From contig JAQICK010000118.1 of assembly GCA_027858595.1 (NCBI GenBank), forward strand, positions 1-5,301: DNA of 5,301 nucleotides, in the 5' to 3' direction. This document shows, piece after piece, positions 1 to 5,301 of this stretch; the first letter of the stretch is position 1, and each line of letters starts with the position of its first letter. The notes beneath the pieces were generated by a model. It did not search any database. It saw only the letters and a list, made by a program, of their open reading frames with translations, and was not told the origin of the DNA. Made by a program: the position numbers and the translations under genes. The stretch is from Melioribacteraceae bacterium (GTDB taxonomy: Bacteria; Bacteroidota; Ignavibacteria; Ignavibacteriales; Melioribacteraceae).

Positions 1-55
1 CTGAATTCCAATAAAATTTGATGCAACTTAAAGAGAAAACTCCGTTAATACTTGA
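1..55 (+). other. Leader region before the TPR gene, with a possible tiny ORF
   Basis: All three forward frames are closed here: stops lie at 2-4, 12-14, 19-21 and 29-31, so any upstream gene ends at or before base 21. A frame ending in TGA at 19-21 overlaps an ATG at 21-23 (TGATG). That ATG opens a 12-codon ORF (MQLKEKTPLILE) ending in TGA at 57-59, which overlaps the start of the TPR gene as ATGA. No clear promoter is visible. TAAAATTTG at 12-20 only loosely resembles the Bacteroidota -7 element, and its -33 partner would lie at or beyond the window edge. The operon promoter is probably further upstream. Confidence 0.3.
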
Positions 56-3031
56 ATGAAAATATTTAATAAAATTTTAATATTCTTTGCTCTTATAACC
101 ACCCTTATTTATTCACAAAATGATGTTGAATTTTCAGAAGCAATGGAGTTATATAATTCAAATCATTTTATTGAGGCAAGAGAGAGATTTGTAGATATAT
201 CCATGAAATATGATATTGATGAAAACCTTGTTGTGTCTTCAAAGTATTACGCAACTGAGTGCCTTATGAAATTAGGTTTATTAAATGGTGCGGTTGCTGA
301 GTACGAACATTTTATCCATAAATATCGGTTTTCAAATTTTAGGGTAGAGGCTCTATTTAAATTAGGTACTACATATTTTCAGATTGCAGATTATTCTAAA
401 ACTCGTGAAAAATTACTAATGCTTATCAATGAATATTCCAAAAATGAAAAGATAGGTTTAGCATATTATTGGATTGGACAATCTTATGCAAATGAAAATA
501 AATATATTGAGGCTGAAGAGTTTCTACTCGAAGCAGTTTCTGTTGATAGATATGCCCCAAAAGTAGATTATGCAATTTATTCTCTTGCATATATTTATGA
601 GAAACAAGATAAGTACAGTAGTGCTGTAACATATTATGATGAACTTTTGGCTTATCATCTTGATAGTAAACTGTTGCCAAGTGCACAATTAAGAATTGGT
701 GGAAGTTTTTTTAAGTTGAAAGAGTATGAGAGAGCTATACTTGAACTAACCGATCCACTAATAGAAGAACTTCCTGAAAAAGAACAAATTGAAGCAGGGC
801 ATTTACTAGCTAATGCATATTTTAGACTAGGAAAATATGAAAAAGCAGAAGAGACTTTTAGAGATGTTTTAAAAAGAAATTCTTCAGGGGATATTGAAAG
901 GGAACTTAAGTTCGGAATTGCATGGGTTATTTTTCAACAAGGAAATTATGAAAATTCTTACAATCAATTTAAGGAACTTTCCAAAGGAGGTAGCAATGAC
1001 TCTCTTGCAATCAAGTCTCTTTATTGGAGCGGTGAAAGCAAACGCTACCTTGGAGAAACAAGTTCTGCCGAAAAAATATACAAATCGTTTTTAGAAAATT
1101 ATAAAACGAATGATTACTCAGATGCAGTACGGTTATCTCTCGGGATAATTCAATATAATAGAACTGAGTATAGGAACGCCTCTAAGAATTTAATTGTTGC
1201 TTCTTATTCAACAGATAAACGTTATAAAAGTAGAGCCTTAATTTTACTTGGTGAAATAAATCTTGAATATAAAAATTATAGTGAAGCAGAACTTTACTTT
1301 AGCAAAGCTGTTAAAATTTCACTTATACCAAAAAATATTTCTAATAGAGCAATATTAGGTCTTGGTGTTTCAGAGTACTTTCTTAAAAAATATGATAGTG
1401 CAATAATGAACTTAACCGATTTAACTGTTAGAGCTAAAGAGTTTGAAAGTCGTACAACTCATTTTTATCTTGCTGAAACATATTTTGCTTCTGGTGATTA
1501 TAGAAAAGCACAACAACATTATTACCGTGTAGATATTGGGGATGATTACATAGGTAAATCTGCTTTATACGGAATGGCATATTCTTATTTTAACTTGAAA
1601 GACTATGGAAACTCTGCTTATTATTTTAAAGAATATATTTCAAAGTATAGAAACAACGGAGAAATAATTGATGCACAATTGCGGCTTGCAGATAGTTATT
1701 TTGGAATGAAAAATTTTGAGTTAGCAAGTACCGAATATAAAAATTATTTTGCAAAATATTCAGAAAGAACTGATAACGATTTTGTGCTATATCAATACGG
1801 ACAATCATTATTCAAATCGGGGAATACTAATGAAGCTATTAATCAACTCCATTTGTTGTTAAAGAAATTTCCACAATCAAAATATAAAGATGATACTCGT
1901 TTTCTTATTGGCTGGATTCATTTTCAACAAAATGATTTTGATTTAGCAATCTTAAATTATAAAAAACTATTTAAGGATTATCCAAAATCATCTATTGTTC
2001 CAATTGCATATTACTCAATAGGGGACTCCTATTACAACGTTGGTGAGTATGATTCATCAATTGTTTATTATCTCAAAATTATTGATGATTATCCTAAAAC
2101 ATCTTTTGTCTACGATGCAATGAATGGAATTCAATATAGTTTTCTTGCTCTCGATAAGCCGGAGGATGCTGTATCATTAATCAATGGTTACATTGTAAAA
2201 TATCCTCATTTAGAAAATAGCGATAGAATTTTAATGAAAAAGGGAGAAATCTTTTTCAGCTACGGTAATTACAAGAAAGCTATGAACGGATATTCTGAAA
2301 TGATTAATTTTTATCCTAATAGTGAACTAGTGCCTGAAGCTCTTTTCTGGATGGGGAAAAGTGCACTACTATTAAATGAAAAAATAGAGGCAACAGAATA
2401 TTTTAAAGAAGTAATAAACAAACACATTAAATCTAATTACGGAATTGAATCTATTGTTGAACTTGGTAAAATTTATTCTAGCACCAAAGATTATAAAAGA
2501 GAAAGTGAGTTATATTCAGAAGTGTTACCTAAAATTTCAACTTCGCCCAAAGCAGAAGAAATTCTTTTTCTACAAGGTATAGCATATATAAACGATAAAG
2601 ATGAGACTAATGCGTATGAATCATTCAATGAAATAATTAAATATTACGATAAAACACTATTCTCAGATAAAGCTAAAATTGAAATTGGAATTTTAGAAAT
2701 TTCTGGAAAAAGATTAACAAATGCGGAAGGCTTATTTCTAGAAGTTACAGAAAACAGGAATGACGATATTGGAGCCAAAGCCCAATACTATCTTGGCGTT
2801 GCACGGTTTGAGCAAAAAAAATATGATTCTGCAATTTCAGCATTAGTTAGAGTTCGTACTGTATTTGCTACTTATGATGAATGGTACACAAAATCACTTA
2901 TTAAACTTGGCGATAGTTACGTGAAAATAAAAGATAAAAGCAATGCACGCAAAATGTACAAAGCCGTAATTAAAAATCATCCTAGGGATGAATATGGCAA
3001 AGAAGCAAAAAGAAAATTAAATAGAGTCTAA
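56..3031 (+). CDS. Large secreted TPR-repeat protein, probable periplasmic scaffold (991 aa)
   Basis: Residues 1-20 form a Sec signal peptide: K2 and K6 in the n-region, a hydrophobic core at 7-18, and a likely cut after S20 before Q21. There is no lipobox cysteine, so the mature protein is probably soluble in the periplasm. Almost all of residues 25-976 is TPR repeats, about 26 units with the usual pattern (small residue, LG, Y, Y near the helix turn, A, then Y/P at the end). Clear units are near 97-127, 135-162, 246-274, 393-420, 613-643, 650-680 and 945-976. The 36-37 residue pitch with YP-type ends resembles BamD and CpoB/YbgF TPRs rather than canonical 34-residue ones. No catalytic domain is visible, so a protein-binding role is inferred. 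The start is fixed: an in-frame TGA at 53-55 directly precedes the ATG, and the next Met (30) would remove the signal peptide. The Shine-Dalgarno site is poor; GAGA at 33-36 is too distant. The stop lies 8 bases before the barrel gene, suggesting co-translation and a shared envelope role. The exact function is unknown. Confidence 0.93.
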   Translation: MKIFNKILIFFALITTLIYSQNDVEFSEAMELYNSNHFIEARERFVDISMKYDIDENLVVSSKYYATECLMKLGLLNGAVAEYEHFIHKYRFSNFRVEALFKLGTTYFQIADYSKTREKLLMLINEYSKNEKIGLAYYWIGQSYANENKYIEAEEFLLEAVSVDRYAPKVDYAIYSLAYIYEKQDKYSSAVTYYDELLAYHLDSKLLPSAQLRIGGSFFKLKEYERAILELTDPLIEELPEKEQIEAGHLLANAYFRLGKYEKAEETFRDVLKRNSSGDIERELKFGIAWVIFQQGNYENSYNQFKELSKGGSNDSLAIKSLYWSGESKRYLGETSSAEKIYKSFLENYKTNDYSDAVRLSLGIIQYNRTEYRNASKNLIVASYSTDKRYKSRALILLGEINLEYKNYSEAELYFSKAVKISLIPKNISNRAILGLGVSEYFLKKYDSAIMNLTDLTVRAKEFESRTTHFYLAETYFASGDYRKAQQHYYRVDIGDDYIGKSALYGMAYSYFNLKDYGNSAYYFKEYISKYRNNGEIIDAQLRLADSYFGMKNFELASTEYKNYFAKYSERTDNDFVLYQYGQSLFKSGNTNEAINQLHLLLKKFPQSKYKDDTRFLIGWIHFQQNDFDLAILNYKKLFKDYPKSSIVPIAYYSIGDSYYNVGEYDSSIVYYLKIIDDYPKTSFVYDAMNGIQYSFLALDKPEDAVSLINGYIVKYPHLENSDRILMKKGEIFFSYGNYKKAMNGYSEMINFYPNSELVPEALFWMGKSALLLNEKIEATEYFKEVINKHIKSNYGIESIVELGKIYSSTKDYKRESELYSEVLPKISTSPKAEEILFLQGIAYINDKDETNAYESFNEIIKYYDKTLFSDKAKIEIGILEISGKRLTNAEGLFLEVTENRNDDIGAKAQYYLGVARFEQKKYDSAISALVRVRTVFATYDEWYTKSLIKLGDSYVKIKDKSNARKMYKAVIKNHPRDEYGKEAKRKLNRV
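128..2983 (+). repeat. Array of about 26 TPR units (protein-level repeat)
   Basis: Residues 25-976 divide into helix-turn-helix units starting near 25, 62, 98, 135, 173, 209, 246, 284, 319, 356, 393, 430, 467, 503, 539, 576, 613, 650, 686, 723, 760, 797, 834, 872, 908 and 945. Boundaries are by eye and may be off by several residues. DNA identity between units is low, so the array is old and not a recent slippage product. Since TPR superhelices complete a turn in roughly seven to eight units, an unbroken solenoid would make about three turns. Units near 284-311, 468-495 and 873-900 are the most divergent. Confidence 0.85.
983..991 (+). promoter_or_regulatory. Internal consensus Shine-Dalgarno before an out-of-frame ATG
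   Basis: AAAGGAGGT lies inside the TPR gene, with GGAGG at 986-990 separated by five bases (TAGCA) from an ATG at 996-998. The ATG is in a different frame from the TPR gene and opens a 32-codon ORF (996-1094, ending TAG). This is a better Shine-Dalgarno than those of the real genes here. The host-gene codons spell Ser-Lys-Gly-Gly-Ser in an inter-repeat loop, so it may be a coincidence of coding. The encoded peptide has no recognisable domain. Confidence 0.2.
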
Positions 3032-3039
3032 ATAAATTT

Positions 3040-4638
3040 ATGCAGATTAAAAAAAAGATATTACTTATTATTTTACTAGCTGTTACTACACTTATCGCTC
3101 AAACAGAGAATAAAAGTCAAAGTATAGAGTTGCCGTCATTTGTAATAACTGGAATTCAATCAGTATCAGTGCCAACAATGGATAAAAAGAAGTCGGAATT
3201 TGTTCCAATAGTAGGAACAAATTTTCTAACTCCAAACTATGATTCTGAAGAGTTTTCACTAGTAGATAATTCTAACCCCATAAAAAAAGAGATGGAGTTA
3301 AAATCAGCGTTTGAAAAATATAACGGGCTTCTCCAGTTAGGTGCGGGCTTACAAACATTACCTATTGGGGATTTATATTTTGGTTTTAGCAAATCTAACT
3401 TTCTGTTTAATTCTCATCTTTATGGAAGTGATACACGTGATTTTGTCCCTTATTCTGGATACAATACTTCAGGTGCAAAAGTAAAATTAAATTATTTTGT
3501 GAATCATAATGCAAAAGCGTTTCCTGGTTTATCCATTAGTGCTGTAGGAAATTTTAGAAGAGACAATTATGATTTTTATGGAACTTCCACCCCGACTAAT
3601 TCAAGGGAGAATCAATTCTATGCAGGGAAAATTCTTTTATCAAATCAATTGAATAGAAAATTCCAATATGGATTCAATTTTAGTTCAACTACTCTTGATA
3701 TAAAATTAGATGAAACTAAGGAAAATATTATTTCGGGAGATGGATTTTTAGAATTCCAAATTGGAGCTGTGAGTATTGGTGGAAGTGGAAATTATAAGGT
3801 GCAAAAAATAAATGATAATGTAATCGGTTATAATAGAATGGATTATCTTGGAGGAAAAGGGTATATAAAATTAGCAAATTCAAAAATATTTGATTTGAAA
3901 ATTGGTGCTCAATATTCACAATTGGATACAAATAATCTTTTCTCTCCAATGGCTATCCTTTCAATTTTTGTAGAAGAAGGTGTAGCACTCTTTATTTCAT
4001 ACGGCGGGAACTCTGAATTTGTTACACTCAATAATTTTATGAGTGAGACTAGATATTTTGAAAATAGTATAAACAATATATTTCAAAAGAAAAATTCCGA
4101 CCTTAGGGCAGTTATCAAATATGATTTTTCTGATATTTTTGAAATTAATGCCGGCTTCTATTCGGCTGAATATGATAATTATCACTATTATGAAGACTTG
4201 AACAATGATAGTAAATTTAATATTGTATTGACTGATGGTGTATCAGAAATTGGTGGATTTTTGAATGTTATTATTAATGCAAAAAAATATGGCGAACTTT
4301 TTGTTAATTTAGAATTTCAGGACATTACAAATGCAGATGACTATAAAATTCCATATAAACCAATGTTAATAGGTGATATATCATATGGGTACATGTTCAA
4401 TTTTGGATTATATTCAAAATTTAAACTTAATTATTCAAGATTTGCATATACCAATTTGGCTAATACTCAAAGTGTTCCAGATTATGTTAATCTTGGAGTA
4501 TTCCTAAAATATAGCTTATTTAACAGTTTAGCTTTAACTTGTGATTTACAGAATCTTTTAAATAGAAAAGATTATTTATTGAAAGGTTATCAGGAGAAAA
4601 ATCTGGATGTTATAGTTGGTGTTGAATATAGATGGTAG
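3040..4638 (+). CDS. Outer-membrane beta-barrel protein, plug-less TonB-dependent-receptor-like (532 aa)
   Basis: A Sec signal peptide covers residues 1-20 (K4-K6, hydrophobic 7-19), with a likely cut after A20 before Q21. Residues 28-38 (SIELPSFVITG) resemble the TonB-box segment at the mature N-terminus of TonB-dependent receptors. From about residue 92 the protein alternates amphipathic strands with short turns and Asn/Asp-rich loops, as a barrel does. The last 100 residues look like a receptor barrel end: IPYKP at 437-441, a strand pattern from 480, the motif DLQNLLNRKDY at 502-512, and a C-terminal aromatic Trp532, the type of signal used by BAM for insertion. At 532 residues it is shorter than most receptors, and only about 55 residues separate the TonB-box-like segment from the first strand, too few for a normal plug of roughly 130-160 residues. 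The start ATG lies 8 bases after the TPR stop with no good Shine-Dalgarno (AGAG at 3023-3026, within the upstream gene), so translational coupling is likely. Substrate unknown; a structural partner of the TPR protein is as plausible as a transporter. Confidence 0.88.
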   Translation: MQIKKKILLIILLAVTTLIAQTENKSQSIELPSFVITGIQSVSVPTMDKKKSEFVPIVGTNFLTPNYDSEEFSLVDNSNPIKKEMELKSAFEKYNGLLQLGAGLQTLPIGDLYFGFSKSNFLFNSHLYGSDTRDFVPYSGYNTSGAKVKLNYFVNHNAKAFPGLSISAVGNFRRDNYDFYGTSTPTNSRENQFYAGKILLSNQLNRKFQYGFNFSSTTLDIKLDETKENIISGDGFLEFQIGAVSIGGSGNYKVQKINDNVIGYNRMDYLGGKGYIKLANSKIFDLKIGAQYSQLDTNNLFSPMAILSIFVEEGVALFISYGGNSEFVTLNNFMSETRYFENSINNIFQKKNSDLRAVIKYDFSDIFEINAGFYSAEYDNYHYYEDLNNDSKFNIVLTDGVSEIGGFLNVIINAKKYGELFVNLEFQDITNADDYKIPYKPMLIGDISYGYMFNFGLYSKFKLNYSRFAYTNLANTQSVPDYVNLGVFLKYSLFNSLALTCDLQNLLNRKDYLLKGYQEKNLDVIVGVEYRW

Positions 4639-4651
4639 TAATTAAAAATAG

Positions 4652-4670
4652 TTTCCGAAATAATAGGAAA
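4652..4670 (+). other. Weak inverted repeat covering the third gene's Shine-Dalgarno
   Basis: TTTCC (4652-4656) and GGAAA (4666-4670) could pair as a 5-bp stem with a 9-base loop in the barrel/HU-like intergenic gap. The right arm includes part of the AGGA ribosome binding site, so folding would hide it. The stem is short and may not be stable. Confidence 0.2.
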
Positions 4671-4672
4671 AG
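4665..4672 (+). promoter_or_regulatory. Ribosome binding site of the HU-like gene
   Basis: AGGAAAAG contains AGGA six bases before the ATG at 4675, a good Shine-Dalgarno in sequence and spacing. It fixes the start: the frame upstream closes with TAA at 4639-4641 and holds no other ATG. The two preceding genes lack a comparable site, so this gene may be translated independently of its neighbours. Confidence 0.7.
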
Positions 4673-4674
4673 AA

Positions 4675-5301
4675 ATGGAAAAAGAAGAATTAAAAAAAAT
4701 CGTTTTAGAAATTTTAAACACTGAAAATGAAGAATCATTTTTAAAATTTCTAAAAAGTATTGCAGAAAATCTGAAAGATAATAAAACTCTCAAACTTGAT
4801 GGAATAGGAAATTTCCAATTAAAGAAAGAACCTCTTTCCAGAATGGAAAGAAGGGGCGAAGAGAGCGAGACACAAATTTTAATATTTTTACCAGAGGGTG
4901 AAAACTCTGAAGAAAAACTCCTCTCTCTTGAAATTGAAAATAGTGCTGAGTCGATTGATGAATTTAATGATTCTGTTTTTGATATTGGAGTAAATAAGCC
5001 AACAATAATTTCTGACCCAGAAGAAGATGATGATGAAGTAAACGAAAATAAAATACTTGAGTTTATTGAAAGCGGAAGTATTATAGAAAACTTTGATATT
5101 CTTTCTAATCAAAGTCCATCTTCTTTATCAAATGAAATTAATAGTGATAATGATGAAAGTGATTTTTATACAGATGAAGTTACTGATAATGAAGTAGCTG
5201 ATTCTTCTTTAGATGGTAATGTAACGGAAGTGCATATAAACAAGAACTTTTTGAATGATTCTTCTGATGAAGAAATTTTAGAAAATGAATTAGAAAATGA
5301 T
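4675..5301 (+). CDS. HU/IHF-like domain protein with long acidic region, 3' end outside the window (209 codons seen)
   Basis: Residues 1-88 resemble the HU/IHF fold: two helices (about 2-14 and 18-34), a beta strand TLKLDG at 38-43, the motif GIGNF at 43-47 in the place of the HU signature GFGTF, strand QLKKE at 48-52, then an arm-like segment with R56, R59 and R60 and a returning strand QILIFLP at 67-73. Ordinary HU is about 90 residues and basic; here the first 60 residues carry nearly equal acidic and basic charge, so DNA binding is uncertain. Residues 110-209 contain 32 Asp/Glu but only two Lys (126, 190) and no Arg, and look disordered, with DPEEDDDE at 114-121. The frame is open to the last base. 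Related HU-domain proteins in Bacteroidota (the HU-CCDC81 type) can carry a membrane segment and a C-terminal SPOR domain that binds peptidoglycan. That such parts follow here is inference. It lies 36 bases after the barrel gene on the same strand, probably in the same operon. Confidence 0.82.
   Translation, partial: MEKEELKKIVLEILNTENEESFLKFLKSIAENLKDNKTLKLDGIGNFQLKKEPLSRMERRGEESETQILIFLPEGENSEEKLLSLEIENSAESIDEFNDSVFDIGVNKPTIISDPEEDDDEVNENKILEFIESGSIIENFDILSNQSPSSLSNEINSDNDESDFYTDEVTDNEVADSSLDGNVTEVHINKNFLNDSSDEEILENELEND
4831..4854 (+). other. Strong hairpin inside the HU-like gene
   Basis: TCTTTCCA (4833-4840) and TGGAAAGA (4844-4851) are perfect inverse complements around a 3-base loop GAA. 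Two more C-G pairs (4831-4832 with 4853-4854) form if A4852 is bulged out. The hairpin covers codons 53-60, the arm region of the HU-like domain. There is no T-run after it (the sequence continues GGCGAAGAG), so it is not an intrinsic terminator. A regulatory RNA structure or a protein-binding palindrome is possible. Confidence 0.45.

Noticed and set aside
12..20. TAAAATTTG as a Bacteroidota-type -7 promoter element
   Set aside because: The spacing inside the motif differs from the TAnnTTTG consensus, and the -33 element cannot be seen within the window.
426..686. Minus-strand ORF of 86 codons opposite the TPR gene
   Set aside because: It lies wholly within a clear TPR coding region, has no domain, and its His/Tyr/Gln-rich composition is what antisense of this gene gives.
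3049..3057. A AAA AAG slippery heptamer in frame at codons 4-6 of the barrel gene, as in dnaX frameshifting
   Set aside because: The Lys codons are expected in a signal-peptide n-region. The -1 frame soon ends at a TAA with no meaningful product, and no stimulatory structure is seen downstream.
4639..4674. Terminator between the barrel gene and the HU-like gene
   Set aside because: The only inverted repeat is a 5-bp stem without a following T-run, and the 36-base gap contains the next gene's ribosome binding site.
2814..4699. A8 tracts in each of the three genes (2814-2821, 3049-3056, 4692-4699), possible phase-variation sites
   Set aside because: Lys-rich coding in an AT-rich genome gives such runs often, A7 runs are also present, and all three frames are intact.
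4590..5112. Minus-strand ORFs at 4590-4793 and 4888-5112 over the HU-like gene
   Set aside because: They are Phe/Ser/Ile-rich antisense shadows of the Glu/Lys/Asp-rich gene. The + strand frame has a good ribosome binding site and an HU-like domain.

Overview
The window is AT-rich (about 30% G+C by eye), densely coding, and entirely on the + strand. It shows three consecutive genes that look like one operon: a long periplasmic TPR-repeat protein (56-3031), an outer-membrane beta-barrel protein resembling a TonB-dependent receptor without its plug (3040-4638), and a protein that starts with an HU/IHF-like domain and runs off the window end (4675-5301, no stop). The gaps are 8 and 36 bases. No terminator, insertion sequence, tRNA, rRNA or CRISPR array is visible.

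Organism: the features point to a Gram-negative bacterium of the Bacteroidota/Chlorobiota/Ignavibacteriota group, with Ignavibacteria my preferred guess. They are two Sec signal peptides predicted to be cut just before Gln, weak or absent Shine-Dalgarno sites ahead of two of the three genes, low G+C, a TonB-box-like segment of the type LPxFVITG, and a barrel ending in Trp. This is inference from style, not from a marker gene.

Layout: bases 1-55 are a short leader with no recognisable promoter. It holds a possible 12-codon ORF (21-59) whose stop overlaps the first gene's start. The TPR gene fills 56-3031 with about 26 units at a regular pitch of 36-37 residues. It contains an out-of-frame internal Shine-Dalgarno/ATG pair at 983-998, the strongest Shine-Dalgarno match in the window. 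The barrel gene follows at once. The HU-like gene has a good ribosome binding site, a strong hairpin at codons 53-60, and an extremely acidic stretch from about residue 113 onward.

How the genes may work together (inference): the TPR protein would be a periplasmic scaffold and the barrel its outer-membrane partner. If the third protein continues into a membrane segment and a SPOR domain, as in related HU-domain proteins of Bacteroidota, the operon would link outer membrane, peptidoglycan and possibly the nucleoid. The sequence shows only the gene order and the domain types. The function of the set is unknown to me.
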